Of a DNA stretch of 64,000 bases, positions 44,410 to 55,310 are shown in pieces. The DNA comes from Bombardia bombarda (lineage: Eukaryota > Ascomycota > Sordariomycetes > Sordariales > Lasiosphaeriaceae): positions 4,278,001-4,342,000 of the forward strand of contig JAULSR010000002.1 of NCBI GenBank assembly GCA_030512295.1. Reading direction: 5' to 3'. Both the position numbers and the translations under genes were made by a program. The notes under the pieces are model-generated. The model was not told the origin of the DNA. It ran no database searches and saw only the letters and a program-made list of their open reading frames with translations. The first letter of the stretch is position 1, and each line of letters begins with the position of its first letter.

Positions 44410-45832
44410 ATGTCTGACACGCATGACGCATCTACATCCGACGCATCTACATCCGACGCGAAGGGTGAGTTGATACCCCATCGTCTCCGCCTGATTGTGA
44501 CTCCGGCTAATAAAAAGCAGCCAAGGCCAAGCCGAATGCGAGTTATGCTGTCGAACTCATTCCCCTTCATGAAACCCTAACATCATAGCAGTGTACCATT
44601 TATCACAAGGGGGTTCACCACCCCGCCCTGTGCTGGCGTCGGCCGGTAAGTGTTACCCATGTCAGCCAAACTACTAATGTCATGGCTTGCACGCTGATCC
44701 CTGGTTAAGGCACCTGGCGACACGACCGTAAGTACTTTGGTTGTCTAACGCGGCAACCGACTTGCCACCTTGAACCATGAGGGTTAATGTTACGGTTTTC
44801 TTCGTTCTTACAGGCCACGCCGGTCGCGGAGGGCTCGGCCCAAGTAAGACTGCCCACTATCCTACTCCTCGTTAATGTAGTGGCTGACCATTCACAGTTT
44901 TTTTTAAACAAGCGCGACGTAAGTTCCCAGACCCCCTTCCAACCTGACCACTTCTTGTCTAACCATTTCAGTCCCTTCTTGACACGGCCCGGGTAAGAGA
45001 CCTTATACCTATCTGCATCTCTGGCAATTACCCATTTCTGACACTTCGCTTCCATGTTTAAAGAACAAGCTGGCCAAGATCGGTGTAAGTGTTGTGTATC
45101 TCCATGTGCTGCACAAAGGATCTCGGGATTTAATGGATCGCGTGCTAACAATACGTGACATGCTAGGCGACTCAAAAGGAGGCAGACGTACGTTGTGATT
45201 GGGTCGGCTTCTGCCCGCTGATTGATGCTAACATGAATGGTTATAGAGGGCCAGAGACAATGCCAGCGTAAGCCACTTGCTCATTGATGCGTTTCCGTGA
45301 GGCTAACACAACTGTACTTGCAGGCTGCGAACGATCAGACGGCCGTAAGTAATGCTTTGACTGTCATCCCTTCCCTATTTGCTCTTCACAGCCAACTAGC
45401 AGAGCGCTAACATCTCGTCACAGACCTTGTATCAGCAGTTTGTAAGATTCCTTCCCGTGTTGTATATAAAGTCATTACGCTAACCTACATGTCCGCTCAT
45501 AGTTGGCCGAGAAATGGGTGTGGCTGCGGCCGTGATTTTTTTGGAGGGCGGGGTCTAAAACGGTGTTGATGGGTTTGCATGAAAAATCTAGAAATGCCCC
45601 GAATGGGCGGCCGAAGGCCAAAAGCTATGGTACAGATGGGTTCCCCTCCTTTTGGGTTTGTGGGTTGTGCCTTCCTTCAGGTCGAGTGTTTTTTTTTTGT
45701 TTTTTTTTTTCTTTATTTTTAGTTCGCCGACCTGTAAGTCCTTCGTCATTCTACCTTTCATGACCAGAGGCTGACTATCGCAGCATAGAGCCATATCAGA
45801 TAGGAATGAACTCTGATATGGTCAGCGTATAA
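44410..45832 (+). CDS. micro-exon gene: serial 21-nt exons encoding seven-residue units
   Basis: ATG at 44410 in a good context (ATCAAAATG), beginning MSDTHDASTSDASTSDAK. Core exons: 44592-44645 (54 nt), 44710-44727 (18), 44814-44843 (30), 44898-44918, 44972-44992, 45064-45084, 45167-45187, 45247-45267 and 45324-45344 (each 21), 45424-45441 (18), 45503-45517 (15 if spliced). All are phase 0; they encode APGDTT, ATPVAEGSAQ, FFLNKRD, SLLDTAR, NKLAKIG, ATQKEAD, RARDNAS, AANDQTA, TLYQQF and LAEKW. Donors are GTAAGT/A/C or GTACGT. From the intron ending at 44897 onward, CTAAC or CTGAC precedes each acceptor. The other two phases hit stops. The exon 2 donor (44550 or 44542) and the 3' end (stops at 45535, 45737, 45832 or 45950) are uncertain. 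The product is hydrophilic and probably alpha-helical. Function unknown. Confidence 0.6.
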
Positions 45833-45950
45833 GTTGTGTTTTCAGGTTGCGGAGGTGGCTTCAAGTTCGGCGTGCCGTGAAACAGCAATAGCTCGACAGG
45901 GCCGCTTCTTGATCTCGCAGCTTTTGGAAATTCTCGGCGAATTGGATTGA

Positions 45951-46381
45951 TTGCTGATGCAGGTTGGCCCGTGGCGGTCCGTCAGAACAAATCGTCGCCC
46001 AACAGCAAAGTCCTGAAAGATTTGGCTCGCTCTCTGTTAGTCCCTAACAGCTTTGTACAGTCGTTAGCGGCCTGTTCGGCATATTCTGTACCTTAACTCG
46101 ACGTTGACTGGCGCGCGCCCTGCGCCCTGCAGTCTGCACCTCACCATGGGTTCCAACGTCCATCGTGAGCATCAAAGTGCAACCTTGTTCTTGCGCCAGG
46201 ATTTGATGCTTTTAGTGAGAATTCTTTTTTACTCAAATTGACTCCATTCAATCTAATACTGACCTTTCCTGACAGCCTTAGGTTGAAAGCACCGCGGCCT
46301 ATCTGCCAAAACTACTCCCTAGCGCTGCAGCTTCTCGTCGCTGTCGTCAGAACTGACCTATGCGCTGAACCAGAATTGTTA
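45951..46381. other. intergenic, no gene seen
   Basis: About 430 bp. One intron-like segment (donor GTGAGC near 46165, branch CTGAC, acceptor near 46276) follows an ATG at 46146, but the spliced frame closes after nine codons. Confidence 0.4.
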
Positions 46382-47490
46382 TCATACAACTAAGTGCTCC
46401 ACGCCTATGTCCGCTAGGCAAAAGTCAAAGTCGCCGGTAACCGCGTTCCTCTCCTCCGCACGACTTTCCAAGCACTCGGTCAGGCGTGAGAGGGCGGCGG
46501 GTTGTGCAAGTTTGGCGTCGAACCTCATCGCGACCTGGTACTGCTGGTATAGCGGCGCCTCTCTCTTCATAAACCAGGCCCAAAGAATAAGATAGAAAAA
46601 AAGGAACTTCGAAAGAATTCTCCAAGCACAGAATACATCTCTCTCGCTACCCATCGTAGCAATGCTTTCCGCCCTCTCTTTCCATGTCATTGGTGGGCTC
46701 GTCGTTGGTATGGGCTGTGATTCAAGATGAGCCTCTGCATTGGACGTGGTCGCCAAGTCGGTGGGCGGACATATATAGTCGCCTATTGCAAGGATACAGT
46801 AGGTAAGGATCTAATGTTATGGTGCGCTTTCGTTAGGATATCTAGCTAAACTCACGTATACTAAAATCTGTTTGGTCGGGAAGACTTACTATAGTTGGAG
46901 TGTATAGAACATAGGTGGAGAGTACCATTAAAAAGTCAACCGCCGCCAAGTACAGGATATCGTGACCTGGCACAGTCAGAGCAATCAAAATGATGATGAC
47001 CAACACCCGGGGAATCCAGCGCAGAGTGCGCTGCACGCAATTACGCCGAATCCACTTTCGCTCATGCCTGGCTGGTGGGAAAGCCCGCCGCTGGGGGGTT
47101 CCGCTGGCCAGAGGCCGCTGGGGGTCCTGCTGGCCAGAGGCCGCTGGGGGTTCCGCTGGCCAGAGGCTGCTGGGGGGTTCCGCTGGCCAAAGGCCGCGGG
47201 CCCTCGGATCTGGGGGCTGACGGCAAGTTGGCCCTAAGAACTGAAGTTCGCGTAGCCGTATCGTACGAAGGCGGCGGAGCTTCGGGGGCAGACGTTAGTA
47301 CGTCAACTTGTGAAGAGGCTTGCGTCGGCGTAGATGCGGACGTGAAAGCGGCTGTAAGCATTTCCTCGCGGACGACCGCGCGGACTACGTTGCGGATTAC
47401 GCTGGCCACGGCAACGTTATTGCCGCGCTCGCCGAGGTTGGAGAGCTCGACGCCACGGTCGTTATCGACTGCTGGGGCACTTGTAGGCAT
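46382..47490 (-). pseudogene. Pro-rich multi-helix membrane protein, frame broken in a tandem repeat
   Basis: The frame from 47490 (MPTSAPAVDNDRGVELSN) contains APPPSYD and then a tandem LASGTP repeat on the minus strand (about 47085-47190). Two of the repeat units are 26 nt rather than 27, shifting the frame. The expected continuation in the original frame reads HERKWIRRNCVQRTLRWIPR, then a membrane helix (VLVIIILIALTV) and a second (LAAVDFLMVLSTYVLY). A strong donor (GTAAGTC at 46891) and acceptor near 46790 lead to a third part, with NAEAHLESQPIPTTSPP and helix FLFFYLILWAWF, ending at 46382. The last junction needs a non-consensus donor to stay in frame. Either a pseudogene or a gene whose repeat is mis-assembled. 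Family unknown. Confidence 0.5.
47090..47192. repeat. tandem 26/27-bp repeat (CTGGCCAGxGGxxCCCCC)
   Basis: Four units differing mainly in the number of C residues (five or six) and a few substitutions, inside the membrane-protein frame on the minus strand. Confidence 0.9.
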
Positions 47491-48855
47491 GTTGTCTGTC
47501 GATAGAAATCGTAACAGCAAAATTGTTGGCAGAGATGGCCTTGAGGAAGTTCGCTTCCATAGTTATATATCTCTAGAAATAAGGTTGCTCGCCGGAACAC
47601 TTATCGCTGGAAAACTTATTTGCAACGTAGTCATACTCGCGTGACAGTGTTTGGCGTCGAACCTTGACGCTCGTGACAACGCCATTATTTTATGGTTTAA
47701 GGCCTGTTGGCTTGTGACAACGAAGGAAAGACTCCGAAGTTGTATCTTCATTGCAGGTTGAAATGGCGTCAAGTATTGCACGTCAAAAAGGGAAAAAAAG
47801 GAAAAATAAAGCCCTAGCTACCTACTGAGGCCATGAACTGACGGAGACTTTATTCCTTCTGCGTAACCTCCCTTCATGCCAAATGGGCTCGTGCGTTCAT
47901 GGCCTAGACAAGGATCTAGTTCTACAACCTCGGAGAGGAGAACTAGCATTTAGGCTCTGTCACGCTGCCCTTTGCTTCATAAGAGATAAGATGCCGCATT
48001 TTTACTCGGTGCACTTCCAGAGCCCTATTTTCGGCCGCTTTGAGTCCCAAAGACAAGGCTTCTGACCGCCAGACTGGTAGTTGGGTCGGTGACGACCAGC
48101 GAATCCCTGGTGCTGTATGTTTTTGCTTCTTTTTTGTTTGGACTCTCTGTTCAATCCCCTTTAGTGATACAATGCACGTTTGGTTTATTTAATTTTTATC
48201 ATCTAGGTGTACCACTAAACTGGTCATTTTGTAAGCTTCTGGCATGGTAATGCGCGAATTAATACGTATCAACTCTAACTATCTCCTGTGATATATGTTT
48301 AAAGCGAGAGTAGTTTCCTGCAATATGATGGTCGATTCGCCTCCCTGTGATGGTGGCCTTCGTCTGTAATTTAGACTCGCTCTCAATTACTAGTTCAAGT
48401 GTACGTTGCAACATCTCAGCATGGATTAATTACTCAGATTATCAGGAGCAACCTTTTGTTGGAGAACTGGCTACATTTGGTAGTTGCCAAGCTAAAGTTA
48501 TGAGTGGCTCAAACTACGATTGAAGAGGTCATACAAAATCTAATCCAGGTTCTCTTTTCATCATCATCTGTTACTTCAAGCACAAAGCATGGCTACAAAG
48601 TAAAAGGCTACTTATCTCATCTCATTCCGGTCCTTTCTGGTGAAGTGACTTCATGTTGCAATACCCTTCATTATCTCCGTTCACTAACCTTCAGATCGAA
48701 TACACGTGTAGAAAAGGTCAGTCATGTCCGGCACAGGTCCTTCTTCCGGTTATGTCTAGTTGCCCTCAATCAGGTAGTGTAACAAGGCATTCCAACCAGA
48801 TGGAGCGACCTGGCTAAAATGACGGTGTGCCTCGATAGTATGACGGTCTCTAGTC
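47491..48855. other. intergenic, no gene seen
   Basis: About 1.37 kb, AT-rich in places (48170-48310). No gene, RNA or clear inverted repeat recognised. It may include the flank of the MULE remnant. Confidence 0.4.
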
Positions 48856-49730
48856 CTAATTAGTTCCTGGCGCCCCAGTTTCAAGCCACACCCCTTGCGC
48901 CTCTTCTATGGCCGACCGCATGGCAGTCACTACATGTAGGTGGTTGCCGCACCGCTTGCGCCTCAACGACTTCAAATTGGCTGGGCTCACGCCTTGTACT
49001 TGACGCTGGGGGAGCCCTCTGCGTAGCTGCTGGGAGGGCCCTCTGTGTAGCCCTTGGCTCGATACGCTGGGGCTCTTGGAGGTGAAGTGGAGCCCCGTCA
49101 CGTATCAAGCGCCAGTGCGAGTGGAACTTATCGAGACGAAGGGGCTGGTCGTCACGTAGTACGTGTACGCAAGGGAGACCGTAGACGCGCGTGAAGGTGC
49201 CTGTACAAGTAGGTGACGCAGGAGGTCTTTCCACCGCAGCTGCCGCTGCTCCTCGACCTTCCGAAGTGCCTCGTGGGGGACCCAGCCTTGTACTGTACGA
49301 CGGTCTGAATCTCCTTCGGTGCAAGGCCAGCCCTTGTAAGAGCCGCCAACTCAGGGGTATTTTGTCGATGTACAGGGTGCGCAGGCGGGTGTAGGCTTGG
49401 CTCGTGGTTGTGAAGGGCGTGGCGTACGCCAGGGCAGTGCTTCAAGGCCCAGCCTTCTCGAGTCTCCTTTGCAAAGACCGAAAAGGGGCATTCTGTCATG
49501 CGAGTAGTCGTCTTTCTCTTGCCCTGGCGTATACGGTCGTCATCTGGTTGTCGACGGCTTCGGTCGCACCCGTAGTAGACCCTCAAGAGGCCGTTCAGCT
49601 CGCGAGCTGACCTCTGAGTTGTAAAAGCGTAGCCATGAGGCCTTGCGTACGCGTTAATCGACTCAAATAAGGCTTGACGGGACTCGAAGAAGCCCTCAGG
49701 AGGGAGGCAGTTGTCTAAGAAGTTGGCCAT
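48856..49730 (-). mobile_element. MULE-type transposase, internally deleted remnant
   Basis: ATG at 49730, then LPPEGFFESRQALFESINAYA, ARPHGYAFTTQRSAR, YYGCDRSR and RMTECPFSVFAKETREGWAL: the FAR1/WRKY-like DNA-binding N-terminus of fungal MULE (Hop-like) transposases, with the HNHEPSLHPPAHPVHR block. Soon after LAPKEIQTVVQ the frame is lost. In another frame follow a SWIM-type end (FTRVYGLPCVHVL, FHSHWRLI) and a CCHC-like knuckle (CSDCHAVGH). The central catalytic DDE region (several hundred residues) is missing. The element is thus a deletion derivative that can only move if supplied in trans. I could not fix terminal inverted repeats or a target duplication. Confidence 0.75.
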
Positions 49731-50357
49731 TTTAGTTGATTTTGGGGTGGTTCTGGTGATAATTGTAGTGGAGGGGGTAGCGCTGCGTTAGATGCTAGCG
49801 CAGCGTTAGATGCATTTTTTTGGTTGACTAAGCAGATTCGCGCTGACTAACGCGCACAGCCCTGTGCACCTAGTGGGAGCCTGGGAGCCCATATGCACAA
49901 GCCACTCATGTCACGTGCTGGCGCCTTGGCGCCAAGGCGCTAGTACCCCACGAACTATTCTACACATAGGAGCGGGCTAGGCCCGTGACATTGAGACTAG
50001 TCGAGCACCTGAGACTATTAGTGGCTTATCTAGGGCAGAGCGGACGGGATGCCGAGTTTTCCACTATCTATGGCCGTATGAAAAGCCCATAACAAGCGTG
50101 GGCTGTGTGGTGGTGCAAAACTATTAGTGCACTTGTTCTTAGAGCACGTTGAGGGTGGGATGTTGTGTATTGGCACGTGACACTCCACGTGCTGGTGCGA
50201 CAAGCGCTGCTTGGTGGTCTTGGGCGCCCGAGCTCCTGGAAGCTCCACCCTCGGCTTCTGACGACGAGGCCAACAAGATCCGACTTCCAGTCAACCCCCG
50301 ACCCCGACACCCCTCCACAGTCATTGTCGACGCGAGCCGCCCTCAATTGCATTCAAG
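49731..50357. other. intergenic, right flank of the MULE remnant
   Basis: About 630 bp, with GCGCTGCGTTAGATG repeated at 49781-49812 and a GGCGCCTTGGCGCCAAGGCGC palindrome near 49920-49941. Promoter of NDUFB7 at its right end. Confidence 0.45.
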
Positions 50358-50892
50358 ATGGCGTTGGGAACTGGAGCCGAAACTCCGCGACGTAAGCGCC
50401 CTCTCCCCACGGCCGCAGCGCCCCTGCCCATGCGCCTCGAGCTGCTCAAAATGAAATGCCATTCGAGATGCTGCTCACGATGGACAGACAATGACGGAAT
50501 GAAGGGCTGACTCAACACACCACAGAGGCGAGTCGCGAGGAGATGCGAGATGCCAAGGTCCCGCTGGCATACCGAGACAGCTGCGCAAACCTGCTTATTC
50601 CCCTCAACCGCTGTCGCTTCGAGACGTACTACATGCCGTGGAAGTGCGAGGTACCGACTCCCACCTTGCGCCCGCACCCTCCCCTCGCCCCCGTCGCGCC
50701 CCCGCCGCCCATGACAAGTCGCTTCCGAAGCGATTTTAAATGCGTAAAGCAAACAACGACCCACCGCTGACATGTTGTTACTTCCAGGACGAGAGACACA
50801 GCTACGAGAAGTGCCAATACGTCGAGTTCAAGAAGCGCGTCGCCAAGATGGACGAGCTCAGGGAAGCCAAGAACGGCGCGCGGAGCAACTGA
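50358..50892 (+). CDS. NDUFB7: NADH:ubiquinone oxidoreductase B18 subunit (NDUFB7)
   Basis: Three exons: 50358-50391, 50526-50650, 50788-50892 (87 aa). The core reads PLAYRDSCANLLIPLNRC and YYMPWKCEDERHSYEKCQY. This is the twin CX9C motif of the complex I accessory subunit B18, which folds by disulphide formation in the mitochondrial intermembrane space (Mia40 pathway). It sits on the membrane arm of complex I. The first exon encodes only MALGTGAETPR, and introns are 134 and 137 bp, longer than others here. It is the only clear housekeeping gene near the right edge of the accessory region. Confidence 0.93.
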
Positions 50893-52493
50893 GGAATGGG
50901 TTCAATCGCTAGGGAACAGGCAGGCCACGTGCCCGCCGTGTATATATCCAGGGAAGGCGTCAATCGACTGTCTGTGAAGAGCCGCACAGAAATGCATCAT
51001 CATTAAACACCCCGTCGTACCGAGTCTCTCTCATAGCAGGCTGCCCAGTTCGAACTTGAAGCGACGACACGTTGACATGCCCAGGTAGGTTAACCCTCGT
51101 GGTCTGCATACTGATTCTGGCTAGTGCATCCTATCCAGATAATTTAGCTGTCATTGCTTCACGTCAACCCCGGCATCGAGCTCTGATACCCAGTCTACCG
51201 ACCACGGACGCGACGCCACACTACCTATGCCTCAATTGATCCCGACCGAAACTATGTCTCGCGATCCTGTTCATCATGCCCAAGAAGCACGTTGCCAGTG
51301 ATTGGAGTTGGCTGAAGCAGTCGACAATCACGATGAGCAAACAGCACCGAGCATATTGTGCGTCCTGCTAAAGCACTAGAATGCTTGAGAAAGTAGATGG
51401 CGACGAGAGACATATCCGAAGGCGGCGGACATTTATGCAAGCACCAGACGCAAAGCTTCTTTCTCATCTTCGTGCATCTGGCTGCGATGGAACTAGTCCA
51501 AACTCCCTTGATCACCTACATCTTTGTGCCATCAAACGAGCAATGACAGACCCGGCGATACCAATAATCTCCTAATTCAGTCTCCCAGACACCGTGGGCG
51601 TCAGCTTTGTGTCTACATGCACCCTGCCCGTTGTCTTTCACGGCGCCATCTTTGTCGCAATTGCAAACATTGCACACCACATACAGTGCAAGACGCAGGT
51701 GTGTGAGTTTGCTCCCGCTGTTAGACATGACCTATGGACACACGTTTGGACAGCGATGTTTGTCGGCTTGGGACATGGTGAAGCGGTCATTACAGGGTGC
51801 CATCCCATCTTTGGACGCCAACACACTTGGAACACAACAGCTGAGCACTTTCCAGGTGCTACCAGAGTGTTGTTACATTTAGCCTAATATCCGGCCAACC
51901 CTACCTGGGCACTGCATCTTCAGAAAAGGTACAACATTTCCGTTACTGTGTAAGCAGATTGGGTGTGCTTTGGAGCAATACTATCTGCCGGTCTCGTTAT
52001 CACTGCCAAGGTCAGGTCTTGGCTTTGCAACGACTTTCCTGACATGTCCAGACAGTCACATCACCCCAACCCTAACGGCCAACCTGCCAAGCAATCCTAA
52101 GGCGTCAGTCTTAGCGCCAACGCGTGGGGGTAGCGGTGCCAGGATGTGGAGATGCTGAAATTCCAAATTGCGTACGACCCGCAATTCATCATCTTATCTC
52201 GACACGGGCTTCGCAGAGCCAGCTCATCTGGCACAAGATGATATCGGTTTAATAAAAGCGCATTGCTTGCGCATTGATATTCAGTTTAATTTCTTCAGAA
52301 AAACCCGGTATGAGTTTACAATAGTTCCAACGACGCAGCGCACCCATACCCAGCTACTTGGAGTGCTAAGCTTTTGTCAACTGGATTTGAAGCAGAAAGA
52401 CGGGGGGGGGGGGGAACTTTGCTGGGTCTCTGCAATTCTGTGGATGTCTTCGGTACTTGCAGGTACATCCTAGCGAGCCTCTGACAAGGTGTC
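50893..52493. other. intergenic, nitrate transporter promoter side
   Basis: About 1.6 kb. TTATCT (AGATAA, a GATA-factor HGATAR site) occurs at 52194-52199. A G run of 10-12 lies near 52402-52413. Weak frames at 51594-51887 have no recognisable domain. Confidence 0.5.
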
Positions 52494-54080
52494 ATGGGTT
52501 TCGAGGTGTCGCATCTCTGGCAACCGCCAGTCCTCAACCCCGTGAACAAGAAGGCGAGAAGCGTTCCTGTGCTCAACCCCATCGACCGCCATGGAAGGGT
52601 CTTTTTCTTCTCGTGGCTCGGCTTCATGCTGGCCTTTTGGGCGTGGTACACCTTCCCACCGCTGTTGCCCGTCACCATCAAGAAGGACCTGTCTCTCACG
52701 ACGGAACAGGTCGCCAACTCCAACATCATCTCGCTCGTTGCCACACTGCTAGTGCGCTTCGTCGCCGGGCCTCTGTGCGACCAGTTCGGCGCACGCACCG
52801 TGTTTGGCATGATCCTTCTTTTGGGAAGTATTCCCGTCGGCTTGGCGCCGCTGATCAAGGACGCGACGGGCCTCTACATCATCCGCTTCTTCATCGGCAT
52901 CCTCGGCGGCTCGTTTGTGCCCTGTCAGGTCTGGTGCACGGGGTGGTTCGACAAGAATGTCGTCGGTACTGCGAACGCTCTGTCCGGCGGCTGGGGCAAT
53001 GCCGGCGGTGGCATCACCTACTTCATCATGCCGGCAATCTACGACTCGCTCGTGCACCACTTTGGACACACGCCCGGCCAGGCATGGCGCATCACTTTCG
53101 TCGTCCCGCTCGTGTGTCTGATCGTTTGTGGGCTGGGGCTGCTGCTCCTTTGTGACGACACGCCGATGGGCAAGTGGGATGAGCGCCACAGGCAGGTCAA
53201 GCAGAACATGCTGTTGCACGGTCTTCCGGGGGATATCGTTGCCGAGACTGGCAGCGTGACTGATCGCACATCGCCTTCCGGAACCGCCACTCTTGGCTCT
53301 GACGAAGAGAAAAAACGGTCTGGCGCCGCCACCCCCCGACACACGACAGAGGAGAACACCGGCAACGAGGTACGCGGCTTCGAGCACGAGACCAACATCT
53401 CGCGGACCGAAGCCATCGAGACGGCCCAAGGCGAGATCGTTGTCCGGCCGACCTTCAGGGAAGCCCTGTCCATCGTCTGCAGCTTGCATGGCCTCTTCCA
53501 CGTCGCCACGTACGCGTGCAGCTTCGGCGGCGAGCTCGCTATCAACTCGATACTGGGCTCGTACTACCTCAAGAACTTTCCGTCGCTGGGGCAGACAAAC
53601 GCCAGCAACTACGCTGCCATCTTTGGCTTCCTCAACTTCGTCACCCGCCCGCTCGGCGGGGTCGTCGGGGATGTGCTGTACAACAGCTTCGGACGCAGCC
53701 TGTGGCTCAAGAAGATCTGGATCCATGTCTGCGGCGTGCTTACGGGGGCCTTGTTGATCGTGATTGGGGTCTTGGACCCGCATCACCTGGCCACAATGGT
53801 GGGCTTGATCGTGCTGATGGCTGTGTTCCACGAGGCGGGGAACGGGGCAAACTTTGCGCTGGTGCCCCATGTTTTCCCGTATGCCAATGGGATTTTGTCT
53901 GGCCTGACGGGCGCGGGGGGGAATCTTGGCGGGGTGGTTTTTGCTATTGTATTTCGGTACATGGATGGAGGCACCAACTACGCCAAGGGGTTCTGGGTCA
54001 TTGGGATCGTGCATATCGCGTTGAACCTGGCGGTTTGCTGGATTCCGCCGCTGCCCAGGGGGCAGATTGGTGGACATTAG
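52494..54080 (+). CDS. nrtA: nitrate/nitrite transporter, NNP family (MFS)
   Basis: Intronless 528-aa protein with 12 expected membrane helices. The N-terminal MFS motif region reads RFVAGPLCDQFGAR, and the two nitrate signatures are GGWGNAGGGITYF (helix 5) and GAGGNLGGVVFA (helix 11). A long central cytosolic loop (about residues 225-320, Ser/Thr/Glu-rich) is typical of fungal NrtA/CrnA proteins and is a site of regulation. It imports nitrate with protons across the plasma membrane for assimilation by nitrate reductase. A GATA-factor (AreA-type) site about 300 bp upstream agrees with nitrogen regulation. Nitrate and nitrite reductase genes are not in this window. CrnA/NrtA/NrtB orthology is not resolved. 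Confidence 0.94.
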   Translation: MGFEVSHLWQPPVLNPVNKKARSVPVLNPIDRHGRVFFFSWLGFMLAFWAWYTFPPLLPVTIKKDLSLTTEQVANSNIISLVATLLVRFVAGPLCDQFGARTVFGMILLLGSIPVGLAPLIKDATGLYIIRFFIGILGGSFVPCQVWCTGWFDKNVVGTANALSGGWGNAGGGITYFIMPAIYDSLVHHFGHTPGQAWRITFVVPLVCLIVCGLGLLLLCDDTPMGKWDERHRQVKQNMLLHGLPGDIVAETGSVTDRTSPSGTATLGSDEEKKRSGAATPRHTTEENTGNEVRGFEHETNISRTEAIETAQGEIVVRPTFREALSIVCSLHGLFHVATYACSFGGELAINSILGSYYLKNFPSLGQTNASNYAAIFGFLNFVTRPLGGVVGDVLYNSFGRSLWLKKIWIHVCGVLTGALLIVIGVLDPHHLATMVGLIVLMAVFHEAGNGANFALVPHVFPYANGILSGLTGAGGNLGGVVFAIVFRYMDGGTNYAKGFWVIGIVHIALNLAVCWIPPLPRGQIGGH

Positions 54081-54361
54081 GGTGAACATGGACTATTTAG
54101 TTTCCGGGAGGGTCTTGTGTAAGGGGATTGATTGTATTTTGGGGCAGTGGTGGGAATAATCATGTTTCTCAACGATGAGTCCGGTTCGGGAGTGTGGTCA
54201 AATACGATGTCTTGAAAGTCTACGAGAAGCAACGGTGTCACACGGGTTCAGCAAGTCAATAATGGAGGTATGGAAATTTAAATTCATCACAGTCTTTTTA
54301 TATTGGGTAAATCTGAACTAAGCAAAACAGGCAGCAAAAGTGGGTCGAAACCACAGCACAC

Positions 54362-55277
54362 CTAAACCCCATGGAAGCAGGAGTTAAAGGAGATGCCGCG
54401 GTAGGCCGTATCATCCCACTGGGCAAAGAAATCGCGGATTTGGCGACGCACGCTCTGTGATGATGCCTTGCGGCTGGCAGCCCTGTAAAGGTCCTTGATC
54501 TGTGAAATCCAGTCGTTCCATTGCTGGCCCTCCTTTTGGACATCATTGATGTAGCGGTTGATCTTGGCCATGTTGGGGTCGTGCTGGTTCTGGTTCCAGT
54601 CCCGGTCCGAGATGGAATTCACCATGCCCAAGAGCGTCTCGACTTCTCCACGTCGGGTCTTGGCAAAGACGAGGAAGCCTTCGACCTCAGAAATCGGGCC
54701 CGTAATTCCCAGCAGCTTGTCAGCAAAGTCCGCAAAGATGCGGTAAGAGTTGACGGCTGCATTGGCTCTCCGCACCACAGTGCTCTTGAACACAGTCGGT
54801 TGTCGGCTGCCGGACGGAGGAGCGCTGCGGGAGGATGAGCCATAGGAAGGACCACTGCTGCGAGAAGAAGAACCAGAAGGACGGCTGCTGGAGGATTCAT
54901 GACGAGACGAACTGCCGCCGCCGAACACGCCGCGAACGAAATCGCGAGTTCGATGACGCTCAGTGTTGGAAGCTCCGCTGGACCTCGAGTGCGAGTGAGA
55001 AGAGGTCGTTGGCCTGCGCGGGGGCTCGTCATGCGAGTCATTGTGCGCTCTCCGACGAGAGCTGGAAGCCGTGCCCTGGGAGTAGCTGCTGGCGCCGTAC
55101 TGCTTGCTCTTGGCATTCTTGAATGCTCGCAGATCATCATCCGACTCAGAATCAGAGGCAGCAGCATGGCGATGGCTAGAAGACCGGTGGCTGGTGCTGT
55201 TCGAGGGCCTAGAGCTGTAGGAGCTTTGGTGACCATGGCTCCGGGAGGAGCTGCTGTGGTGGTGGTTGCTGCTGCTA

Positions 55278-55310
<33 letters not shown>

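Noticed and set aside
46146..46290. Further micro-exon gene beginning at ATG 46146
   Set aside because: Although a donor, branch point and acceptor can be named, the spliced frame closes after nine codons.
51594..51887. 97-codon frame upstream of the nitrate transporter
   Set aside because: Overlaps a similar-length frame in another phase, no domain and no conserved-looking block.
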